8,592 bases of DNA, taken from Candidatus Eiseniibacteriota bacterium (lineage in GTDB: Bacteria; Joyebacterota; Joyebacteria; Joyebacterales; Joyebacteraceae). Numbering within the stretch: position 1 is the stretch's first letter; every line of letters begins with the position of its first letter. Made by a program: the position numbers and the translations under genes. The stretch lies in NCBI GenBank assembly GCA_030609605.1, contig JAUWBY010000086.1, forward strand, positions 1 to 8,592. The letters are read 5' to 3'. This document shows positions 1-6,124 of the stretch, one piece after another. The notes beneath the pieces are model-generated. The model saw only the letters and a program-made list of their open reading frames with translations, did not search any database and was not told the origin of the DNA.

Positions 1-99
1 GGTCAGTTCATCCCCGGGGACATGGATCGTCACCGCTTCGACGAACGAACCCGATGCGAGGATGACGGCAAGGGCGCAGGCGAAAAGCGTGGTTCTCAC
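1..99 (-). CDS. N-terminus of a secreted protein, cut by the window edge (possibly a second beta-helix protein)
   Basis: Only the first 33 codons are inside the window. Reading on the minus strand from the GTG at 99-97, the product starts VRTTLFACALAVILASGS, a short basic N-terminus followed by a hydrophobic stretch, which is a typical Sec signal peptide with likely cleavage near residue 22 (SFVEA). The mature start, VTIHVPGDELT, resembles the opening of many secreted right-handed beta-helix proteins, where a 'VP.D..TIQ.GI.AA..GD' stretch follows directly. That family guess is an inference from about ten residues. The start is supported by GGAGG seven bases upstream; the GTG two bases earlier runs straight into a TGA. 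It follows the complete beta-helix gene on the same strand after a 63-base gap and may share its transcript. Confidence 0.6.
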   Translation of the reverse strand, partial: MRTTLFACALAVILASGSFVEAVTIHVPGDELT

Positions 100-106
100 A
101 CGGTAT

Positions 107-111
107 CCTCC
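107..111 (-). promoter_or_regulatory. Ribosome binding site of the left-edge secreted-protein gene
   Basis: A perfect GGAGG (minus strand) lies 7 bases before the GTG codon at 99-97. It decides the start of this otherwise too-short partial gene. It sits directly beside the 15-bp tandem repeat array. Confidence 0.65.
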
Positions 112-156
112 GGACGGCAACCTGGTGGACGGCAACCTGGCGGATGGCAGGCCGGC
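112..156. repeat. Three-copy 15-bp tandem repeat between two secreted-protein genes
   Basis: Plus-strand units GGACGGCAACCTGG(T/C) occupy 112-126 and 127-141 and are identical apart from the last base. A third, diverged unit (GGATGGCAGGCCGGC) fills 142-156. The array fills most of the 63-base gap between the stop of the beta-helix gene and the start of the left-edge gene, and ends immediately upstream of the latter's GGAGG. It is noncoding for both genes. It looks like a small slippage-generated array; no function can be read from it. Confidence 0.8.
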
Positions 157-162
157 GGCATG

Positions 163-2004
163 CTACTTGATGAGCACAATGCGGCTCTCCGCTCGCTCAA
201 ATCCGAGCGATGCCCTCACGAAGTAGACTCCCGAGGAGACACGCTCTCCGGCATCGTCAGTACCATCCCAGACGAACACGTGCGCGCCAGGGCCAGGTTG
301 ACCGGTTGCCACTGTCCTGACGACTCGGCCGCCCGCATTGTAGATGGCCAGCTCGAGCCTACCCTCCGCTGCCGGCACATGATAGCTGATAGTCGTGCTC
401 GCTGTGAAGGGGTTAGGTGATGGCGCGAAGAGAACCAGGCTCGCTGGGACGACCGGCATGTCCACGCTGGTGGACGGCCCGCACCCGCCTGCGCCCAGGG
501 CTCCGACTAGTTCAGCCCAGACATTGTTCTCAGGCAGGCATGGCGAGTCGTCATGCAGATTCAGGTTGCCGCCTGCCGCGTCGCAGAAGAGCGGGTCCTG
601 GAACATGTTGTCGTGGTAGTTGCCGCAGAGGCTGTCTCCGGCCGCATTCCCGAACGAGCAGGAGCGTGTGATCGATGGGAGAGCTCCACTCCCGCATGCG
701 ATTGCGCCTCCGTTCTCGGTGAAGGCGATGATCGTGTTCACGATACTCGGATTGGACTCCGCGTATATGGCCGCGTCCCCTGGCCAGGCGATATTGCCCG
801 AGAGAGTGGAGTTCGTGATGCTGGAGCTGAAGCTGCCGTACGTGGCTATCGCAGCGCCTTCCATGGCCGTGTTTCCAGTGAAGATGCACTCGTCGATGGT
901 TGCCATCGATTCATCGCAGACGATTGCCCCTCCCATGAGATATGCATCGTTCTCAACGAACAGGACTTCGGCCATCTCGGGCATCGCGCCGAAGCAGTAG
1001 ATTCCTCCGCCAATGAAGGCCGCATTCTGATCGAATTGCCCGCCGGCAATCTGGAGCATGGCGTCATCGCTGTAGATCCCTCCGCCTATGCCCGATGCTT
1101 CATTCGCGGAGAACGTGCACTCCACGATGTCGACCGATGCGGATGTGCACCAGATTCCTCCGCCCTCATTGTCGGCGAAGTTGTCTTGGAAGAGACAGTC
1201 GACGAGTGTGGCGTCGCAACTCGTGTACATGCCCCCACCATTCGACAGGGTGTCGGCCATGTTCCCGATGAACTCGACTCTTTCCAGATACGGTGGGGCA
1301 TCCTGACAGTAGATGCCGCCACCGTCACCCTTGGAGTAGCAGTTTGTGATGCTTACGTCTCTCAGAGTTGTGGACCCCCCGTTGTCGAGGAGTATCCCAC
1401 CGGCGATGAAGCCGGCCGTGCAGCTGTCGATCACGCAGTCAGTGATGGTTGGACTGGCGTTGTCACAGAAGAACGCACCGCCGCAAACGAAGACATCGTT
1501 GTTCTCGAACCGGCAGTTTCGCACGACCGCATTCGAGTTGCCGAAGTACATACCGCCACCGTAAGCGACCCCACAGTGAGTGAAGATGCAGTTCCTGATA
1601 AGCGGGGAGGCGCCGGTGCAGTTTATGCCGCCGCCATACACGGCGACGCCCTCGGTGATCGTGAGGCCATCGACGATCGATGTCGTGTCCTCCCCGGAGT
1701 GGAAGAAGAACGCTCGCCGGTATGGTCCTTCGGCGTACACGCAATCAATGATCGTGACCTCGGGTCCCGATTCGGAGACGACGAGGATGCCTTTTCCTTC
1801 GAAGTCGAGGTCTGTGTTCAGCGCGTCGGCGTATGTCCCTGCAGCAATGAGCACCGTGTCGCCTTCTGAAGCGGCAGCGATGCCCTCACTTATTGTGGTA
1901 TAGTCGCCGCCACCTCCCTGGTCGATGTAGAGAGTCGTCGACCACGCGGCGAAAGGGAGAGCGAGGATGCAAACTGAGACGAGAACCATGGTCAGGCGGA
2001 ACAT
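163..2004 (-). CDS. Secreted right-handed parallel beta-helix protein with C-terminal FlgD-like sorting/Ig domain
   Basis: A 613-residue exported protein. Residues 1-22 (MFRLTMVLVSVCILALPFAAWS) form a Sec signal peptide. Then comes a beta-helix cap with 'TTISEGIAAASEGDTVLIAAGTY' character, and about 13 coils of 22-26 residues (roughly 105-430) marked by GGGI/GGGM turns and a 'C.F..N' strand, as in pectin-lyase-fold and Chlamydia Pmp-like repeats. A 'DPLFCD...SPCLPENN...LVGALG' segment closes the helix. The last 100 residues (514-613) form a FlgD-type Ig-like domain beginning with APSPNPF and ending SSGVYFVRA...IVLIK, the type often annotated as a type IX-like C-terminal sorting or anchoring domain. 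About 24 cysteines recur at matching coil positions. The substrate or ligand is unknown: no pectate-lyase active site is recognisable, and such proteins are often adhesins or polysaccharide-binding proteins. The chosen ATG (2004-2002) has GGAGG five bases upstream; an upstream in-frame ATG at 2064 lacks a ribosome site and lies only about ten bases past the predicted transcription start. Confidence 0.88.
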   Translation of the reverse strand: MFRLTMVLVSVCILALPFAAWSTTLYIDQGGGGDYTTISEGIAAASEGDTVLIAAGTYADALNTDLDFEGKGILVVSESGPEVTIIDCVYAEGPYRRAFFFHSGEDTTSIVDGLTITEGVAVYGGGINCTGASPLIRNCIFTHCGVAYGGGMYFGNSNAVVRNCRFENNDVFVCGGAFFCDNASPTITDCVIDSCTAGFIAGGILLDNGGSTTLRDVSITNCYSKGDGGGIYCQDAPPYLERVEFIGNMADTLSNGGGMYTSCDATLVDCLFQDNFADNEGGGIWCTSASVDIVECTFSANEASGIGGGIYSDDAMLQIAGGQFDQNAAFIGGGIYCFGAMPEMAEVLFVENDAYLMGGAIVCDESMATIDECIFTGNTAMEGAAIATYGSFSSSITNSTLSGNIAWPGDAAIYAESNPSIVNTIIAFTENGGAIACGSGALPSITRSCSFGNAAGDSLCGNYHDNMFQDPLFCDAAGGNLNLHDDSPCLPENNVWAELVGALGAGGCGPSTSVDMPVVPASLVLFAPSPNPFTASTTISYHVPAAEGRLELAIYNAGGRVVRTVATGQPGPGAHVFVWDGTDDAGERVSSGVYFVRASLGFERAESRIVLIK

Positions 2005-2009
2005 GCGAA

Positions 2010-2014
2010 CCTCC
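2010..2014 (-). promoter_or_regulatory. Ribosome binding site choosing the beta-helix protein start
   Basis: GGAGG on the minus strand, five bases before the ATG at 2004-2002. It places the start directly in front of a clean signal peptide and removes the 20-residue extension reached from the ATG at 2064. The middle candidate ATG at 2022 has no comparable purine-rich site upstream. Confidence 0.7.
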
Positions 2015-2055
2015 GTCGGCATGGGTGTCTGGCGTGAGCTGGATTGCGGGTTTTC

Positions 2056-2074
2056 GAGCAGCATGATTCTGCTC
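2056..2074. repeat. Inverted repeat at the predicted transcription start of the beta-helix gene
   Basis: GAGCAG (2056-2061) and CTGCTC (2069-2074) form a perfect 6-bp inverted repeat with a 7-base centre. It begins about 6 bases downstream of the predicted -10 box, so it covers the likely start of transcription. It could be an operator or a 5'-terminal RNA hairpin; the sequence alone does not separate these from chance. Confidence 0.35.
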
Positions 2075-2079
2075 CGTGA

Positions 2080-2108
2080 AGCATATCAACCATCTTGGCG
2101 TTTGTCAA
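2080..2108 (-). promoter_or_regulatory. Sigma70-type promoter for the beta-helix gene
   Basis: On the minus strand a perfect TTGACA (-35, 2108-2103) is followed after exactly 17 bases by TATGCT (-10, 2085-2080), which keeps the conserved first, second and last positions of TATAAT. The predicted transcription start is near 2073, giving a leader of roughly 70 bases before the ATG at 2004. Position, strand and spacing all fit; the only weakness is the two mismatches in the -10 box. Confidence 0.65.
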
Positions 2109-2225
2109 GTGATGCGATGCCCGGATCGTGTACAAGAGCGCGGTGATTCTGACAAGAGGCGCAGCGAAGTGATGTGGGGACGGAGCTGATTGAAGCGCTC
2201 CTTCGTCTGTCCCGCGCCTTCTGTC

Positions 2226-2254
2226 TTGAAGGCTGGGGGTTTCTCCGGTATCCT
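2226..2254 (+). promoter_or_regulatory. Candidate sigma70-type promoter for the molybdenum-hydroxylase operon
   Basis: TTGAAG (2226-2231) and TATCCT (2249-2254) are separated by exactly 17 bases; each box matches the consensus at 4 of 6 positions. Transcription would start near 2261, about 97 bases before the FAD-subunit ATG. This is the best-spaced pair I found on the plus strand of this region, but with 4/6 matches it could be chance. Confidence 0.33.
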
Positions 2255-2357
2255 GCAGGCCACAGGGTGGCTTCCTGAGTCCTACGATCACCCTGCCGTC
2301 ACCTACTGGCAATGCCTGCGTCGGTGCATACATGTCCACATGAACTCGGGGGTTTCG

Positions 2358-3239
2358 ATGCTGGATCTCAAAGCGATTCACAGCGCCCGGAATGCGGAGA
2401 ACGCGGTGAGGCTTCTCTCTGAGGCCGACGGGAGAGGTTTCTATGTCGCAGGAGGGACGGTGGTCGTTTCGGTCGGCTCGCCGAATATCGATTTCCTCAT
2501 CGACCTCAGCAAGGCTGGTCTGGACTACATCAGGCGATGGGAGTTGCAGGGGGAAGCGCGTCCGGACGGGGTTGCCGTTGGAGCCATGGTAACAGTTGCG
2601 GATCTGGCACGCTCCGACGAGGTCGCGACGGTCGACGGTGGGCTTCTGCGTGATGCGGTCAGCCGTCTCGGCAGCCACACCATTCGCAACAGGGCGACGG
2701 TAGGCGGCAATATCGCTTCCTGGGCGTACCCGGCGGATCTGCCGCCTGCGCTCCTGGTGCTCGATGCCGTGCTCGTTCTGCGTAGCGTCAACGGCGAACG
2801 TGGTGTGACCGTCCAGGACTTCTACTCGCGGCGCAGCCAGATCCGTAGTAAGGGCGATCTGATCGTGGAAGTCCGGATCCCGCCTATTGCGGCGGGAGCG
2901 CGAGCTGCATTCGAGAAGATGGGGCGCCTTAATCAGGATGTTGCCATCGCAAGCGCTGCGGTGGTCGTCACGTGCGACGGCCGCACGGTCCGTGAGGCAA
3001 GAATCGCGCTGGGTGCAGTGGCGACGGCACCATTCCGTGCGCTCGAGGCAGAGGCATTCCTCGCCGGCCGGGAGTGTACGGGAGAGTCCCTGGCGGAGGC
3101 CGCGCGGATCGCGGTCTCGGGCGTCAAGCCGAGAAGGGATCACAGGGCTTCGAGCGCGTACCGGGGCAGGATGGCCGGAGTGGCGGTCGAAAGAGCGCTG
3201 CTTCGCGCTGTCGACCCCGCCACGCATTCCAACCAATGA
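2358..3239 (+). CDS. FAD-binding subunit of a xanthine dehydrogenase-family molybdenum hydroxylase (CoxM/YgfM type)
   Basis: A 293-residue cytoplasmic flavoprotein that should take electrons from the [2Fe-2S] clusters of the next gene's product and pass them to NAD+ or another acceptor. The N-terminal FAD-binding domain (about 1-170) shows the two hallmark loops: AGGT at 31-34 and TIRNRATVGGN at 108-118, followed by PADLPPALL, which corresponds to the usual 'sP.aDlpPaLl'. The C-terminal part (about 180-285; LNQDVAIASAAV, then ALGAVATAPFRA) matches the CO-dehydrogenase flavoprotein C-terminal domain. No extra [4Fe-4S] cysteine insertion is present, unlike 4-hydroxybenzoyl-CoA reductase. Length is normal for the family. 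The ATG at 2358 follows GGGGG by five bases and starts MLDLKAIHSARNAENAV, the expected first strand and helix; ATG 2340 is the alternative. The Mo/Fe-S gene follows after 13 bases, so this is an operon. Confidence 0.9.
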   Translation: MLDLKAIHSARNAENAVRLLSEADGRGFYVAGGTVVVSVGSPNIDFLIDLSKAGLDYIRRWELQGEARPDGVAVGAMVTVADLARSDEVATVDGGLLRDAVSRLGSHTIRNRATVGGNIASWAYPADLPPALLVLDAVLVLRSVNGERGVTVQDFYSRRSQIRSKGDLIVEVRIPPIAAGARAAFEKMGRLNQDVAIASAAVVVTCDGRTVREARIALGAVATAPFRALEAEAFLAGRECTGESLAEAARIAVSGVKPRRDHRASSAYRGRMAGVAVERALLRAVDPATHSNQ

Positions 3240-3252
3240 GACAACCGGGGGC

Positions 3253-6111
3253 ATGATGACTGTGCGATTCACCATCAATGGCAAGGAAGTGACCACCGTC
3301 GTGGACGCGGGTGAGGTCCTGCTCGACACTCTCAGGCGCCTCGGGTACAAGGGAGTGAAATCGGGCTGTCGCACCGGCAATTGTGGGAGCTGCACGGTGC
3401 TTCTGGACGGAAAGCCTGTGCCTTCATGTACGGTGCTGGCGGCGCAGGCGGACGGCCACGCCGTCACGACGATTGAGGGGCTCGGGGACGATCACAAGCC
3501 GGATCCGATTCAGGAGGCCTTCCTCAAGCACGGTGCCGGGCAGTGCGCCTACTGCATGCAGGGGATGATTCTCTCAACGCGTGCGCTTCTGGATGAGAAC
3601 CCGCATCCTACCGATATCGAGATCCGCGAGGGGATATCAGGCAACCTCTGCCGTTGCACGGCGTACATCAAGGCGATCGAGGCCATTCGTGAGCTGGCCG
3701 GGCGCGGCAATGAGAATCCGGGTTCCTGGGGAAGAGAGAAGCGCGACGAGGAACGATACGACACCGTCGGCGCCCGCGTCGAAAAGACCGAGGGAATAGG
3801 ACTCCTGTCGGGCCGCGCCAAGTACGTGGACGATTTTCACTTCGACAACCTCCTCTACGGGCGAATTCTTCGGAGTCCGCACGCTCACGCGCGCATTGTG
3901 CGGATCGACGCCTCGAAGGCCCTGGCGCTGCCCGGTGTTCACTGCATTCTGACACACGACGATGTTCCACAGGTTCCTTTTACAACGGCCGGCCAGAACT
4001 ACCCCGAGCCGTCGCCGTACGACAAGGTGATACTGGACGAGAAGGTCCGCTTCGTCGGTGACCGTGTGGCGGCCGTGGCGGCGGAGACGCCTCTTCTGGC
4101 GAAGCGAGCGTGCGACCTCATCGATGTCGAATACGAGGTCCTGCCGGCCGTGCTCGACATGGAACAGGCCATGAGCGAGGGTGCACCCAGGATTCACGAG
4201 AAGGAAGACCCCAGGGGAATAGCGGACACGTCGAGGAATCTGGCCGCACACCTGGAGATGGACATCGGCGATGTCGCGAAGGGTTTCGAGGAGGCGGACC
4301 GCGTTTTTGAAGCCGAGTACTACTCGCAGTACGTGCACTGCGCTCCGACCGAACCGCACGTTACGGTAACCTCTCTGGATGAGAAATGGCGGCTTGTCGT
4401 CGTGACGAGCACGCAGGTTCCCTTCCACGTGCGTCGCATCGTCGCTCACGCGAACGAGATCCCCGTTTCCCAGGTGCGGGTTATCAAGCCCAGAATAGGG
4501 GGTGGGTTCGGCGTCAAGCAGGAAATGATGCTCGAGGACATCTGTTCCGCGCTCACGCTCAGGACACGGCTCCCCGTGAAGATGATGCTCGATCGCGATG
4601 AGGAGCTCTTCGCGACCCGCACGCGGCATCCCCAGAAGCTGCGTGTCAAGACGGGAGTACGCAACGACGGGAGCATCGTGGCAAGGGAGCTCGAAGTACT
4701 CACGAATACGGGTGCCTACGGCGGACACGCACTCACCGTTCCGTCGAACACCGGCAGTAAGACGCTCCCACTCTACAGGACTGAGCACATCCGCTTCGTC
4801 AACCACTCTGTCTACACGAATCTCCCGGTGGGGGGCGCGTACCGCGGTTACGGTGCGGTCCAGGGCTACTTCGCCATCGATTCGCAGATGGACGAGATCG
4901 CTCACGAGATGGGCTTCGATCCGGTCGATTTCCGGCTCAGAAACGTGATCCGACAGGGTGAAGAGGACCCCGTGGCGCGGCAGCTTGGCGAGGGCAAGGA
5001 GGGGTTCGAAAGGATAATCCGCACGAACGGACTCGCCGAGTGTTGGGAGAAGGTGAAAACCGTCTGTGACTGGGACGCATGGCAGGCGTCGCTCAAGCCC
5101 GGCGAGACAGGCCGGTCGGGTTCGAAACCGTGGACGCGGCGTGGCAAGGGTATGTCTTTCGCCATGCATGGGACCGGTATCCCGGGCGATGACATGGGAG
5201 CCGCGACCATCAAATCTAACGAGGACGGATCGTTCAATCTTCTGATCGGCGCAACGGATCTCGGAACCGGCAGCGACACCATTCTCGGGCAGATGGCTGC
5301 CGAGGTGCTGGGCGTGTCGCCCGACAGAATACTCGTCTACTCTTCTGACACCGACAGAACCCCGTTCGATGTCGGGGCCTACGCGTCGAGTACCACCTAC
5401 GTGAGCGGCGGCGCCGTCGTGAAGGCGGCGGAGAAGGTGCGGGATCGCCTTTTCTATCACGCGTCGCATCTCCTGGGAGAGGACGCATCCGGACTGACGT
5501 GCTCCGACAATCGCATCGCGGCTCCATCCGGCAAGAGCGTGTCAATGGCTGACGTTGCCATGGAGGCGATGTACGGTGAAGAGAAGGAGCAGGTGGCGTA
5601 CACGTCATCCAACATAACATTCGCCTGCCCGCCGCCCTTTGCGGCGGCCTGTGTGGACCTGGAGGTCGACGTCGGCACGGGCAGGGTCGAAGTCCTGGAG
5701 TTCGTGTGCGCGGTAGACCTCGGATACGCTATCAACCCGACATTCGCCGAAGGACAGATTCACGGAGGGATCCTGCAGGGGTTGGGGCAGGCACTGAGCG
5801 AAGAGATGATTTTTGACAGGAAGGGCAGGATGGTCAATGCCAACCTGACCGACTACAAGATCTACTCCGCTGTTGATGCTCCTGAGATCCGGGCCATTCT
5901 CGTCGAGACTGATGAGCCGACAGGACCGTTTGGAGCGAAGAGCGTCTCGGAGATCCCGGTGGACGTCGTAGCCCCGGCCGTGGCGAATGCCATTTTCGCG
6001 GCGACGAGGCTACGGTTGCGGGAGCTTCCGTTCACACCAGAGAGAGTACTGGCCGGTCTGGATTCGCTTGCGGGTGGACGAGTCTCACCCGGCAGCGGTT
6101 CGGGCGTCTAG
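3253..6111 (+). CDS. Fused [2Fe-2S]/molybdenum-binding subunit of a xanthine dehydrogenase-family hydroxylase (XdhD-like)
   Basis: A 952-residue fusion of two subunits that are separate in CO-dehydrogenase-type enzymes. Residues 1-150 are the ferredoxin part: plant-type cluster cysteines C39, C44, C47, C59 and second-cluster cysteines C98, C101, C133, C135. After a charged linker (150-170) come the hammerhead domain (about 187-295) and the molybdopterin cytosine or guanine dinucleotide-binding domain. Visible motifs are PTEPH, GGGFGVKQE (416-424), AYRGYGAVQG (529-538), a GTGSDT stretch, and GAKSVSEIP with E900 at the position of the catalytic glutamate. The wording of these motifs and the length resemble E. 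coli XdhD and the 'selenate reductase/Se-dependent xanthine dehydrogenase' molybdenum subunits more than classical XdhB. The substrate is uncertain: Q423 stands where purine-oxidising enzymes have Glu in GGGFGGKE. ATGATG begins at 3253; the second ATG (3256) is an equally possible start. The upstream in-frame stretch from 2887 overlaps the FAD gene and is not coding. Confidence 0.92.
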   Translation: MMTVRFTINGKEVTTVVDAGEVLLDTLRRLGYKGVKSGCRTGNCGSCTVLLDGKPVPSCTVLAAQADGHAVTTIEGLGDDHKPDPIQEAFLKHGAGQCAYCMQGMILSTRALLDENPHPTDIEIREGISGNLCRCTAYIKAIEAIRELAGRGNENPGSWGREKRDEERYDTVGARVEKTEGIGLLSGRAKYVDDFHFDNLLYGRILRSPHAHARIVRIDASKALALPGVHCILTHDDVPQVPFTTAGQNYPEPSPYDKVILDEKVRFVGDRVAAVAAETPLLAKRACDLIDVEYEVLPAVLDMEQAMSEGAPRIHEKEDPRGIADTSRNLAAHLEMDIGDVAKGFEEADRVFEAEYYSQYVHCAPTEPHVTVTSLDEKWRLVVVTSTQVPFHVRRIVAHANEIPVSQVRVIKPRIGGGFGVKQEMMLEDICSALTLRTRLPVKMMLDRDEELFATRTRHPQKLRVKTGVRNDGSIVARELEVLTNTGAYGGHALTVPSNTGSKTLPLYRTEHIRFVNHSVYTNLPVGGAYRGYGAVQGYFAIDSQMDEIAHEMGFDPVDFRLRNVIRQGEEDPVARQLGEGKEGFERIIRTNGLAECWEKVKTVCDWDAWQASLKPGETGRSGSKPWTRRGKGMSFAMHGTGIPGDDMGAATIKSNEDGSFNLLIGATDLGTGSDTILGQMAAEVLGVSPDRILVYSSDTDRTPFDVGAYASSTTYVSGGAVVKAAEKVRDRLFYHASHLLGEDASGLTCSDNRIAAPSGKSVSMADVAMEAMYGEEKEQVAYTSSNITFACPPPFAAACVDLEVDVGTGRVEVLEFVCAVDLGYAINPTFAEGQIHGGILQGLGQALSEEMIFDRKGRMVNANLTDYKIYSAVDAPEIRAILVETDEPTGPFGAKSVSEIPVDVVAPAVANAIFAATRLRLRELPFTPERVLAGLDSLAGGRVSPGSGSGV

Positions 6112-6114
6112 ATC

Positions 6115-6119
6115 GGAGG
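6115..6119 (+). promoter_or_regulatory. Ribosome binding site that identifies a TTG start
   Basis: GGAGG (within GATCGGAGGG) ends five bases before TTG at 6125-6127 and begins four bases after the stop codon of the Mo/Fe-S gene. It fixes the deaminase start at a rare TTG codon. The next in-frame ATG (6161) would remove the first beta strand of the amidohydrolase and has no such site. Confidence 0.75.
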
Positions 6120-6124
6120 GACGG

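Larger units (their letters stand above)
2005..2357. other. Divergent intergenic region between the surface-protein genes and the molybdenum-hydroxylase operon
   Basis: 353 bases without a supported gene. It carries the minus-strand promoter and ribosome site of the beta-helix gene on its left and a weaker candidate promoter for the operon on its right. A hairpin with stem arms 2257-2263 and 2267-2273 (7 bp including one wobble, three-base loop) lies at the expected start of the operon leader. I see no tRNA, no recognisable molybdenum-cofactor or purine riboswitch core, and no mobile-element ends. An in-frame upstream extension of the FAD-subunit gene from a TTG at 2190 exists, but its peptide looks noncoding. 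Confidence 0.6.

Noticed and set aside
553..1869. 438-codon plus-strand open frame opposite the beta-helix gene
   Set aside because: Antisense to the repetitive beta-helix coils; its periodic look comes from the sense repeats, and no ribosome site precedes it.
2094..2109. Imperfect palindrome CTTGGCGTTTGTCAAG over the -35 box of the beta-helix promoter
   Set aside because: Only 5 of 8 half-site positions match; too weak to call an operator.
2190..2357. 56-residue N-terminal extension of the FAD subunit from TTG 2190
   Set aside because: The peptide does not look like any part of the family. The domain begins normally at ATG 2358 behind a purine-rich site, and the candidate promoter lies inside the extension.
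2255..2357. Molybdenum-cofactor or purine riboswitch in the operon leader
   Set aside because: A small hairpin (2257-2273) is present, but I could not find conserved core bases of either riboswitch class, and its position overlaps the predicted transcription start.
1992..3467. 491-codon open frame on the minus strand across the intergenic region and the FAD gene
   Set aside because: It runs antisense to the FAD-subunit gene and crosses the promoter region. The peptide is Arg/Pro-rich with no family resemblance; it is a GC-rich antisense shadow.
3700..3770. Possible separate start of the molybdenum subunit within the linker (GGGGAAGAGAGAAG looks purine-rich)
   Set aside because: No ATG, GTG or TTG follows at a usable distance in frame and there is no stop between the two parts, so a single fused polypeptide is the simpler reading.
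3637..5469. 610-codon minus-strand open frame inside the Mo/Fe-S gene
   Set aside because: Fully antisense to a clearly conserved coding region. The composition (His, Arg, Val, Asp) mirrors the sense codons, and there is no start context or motif.
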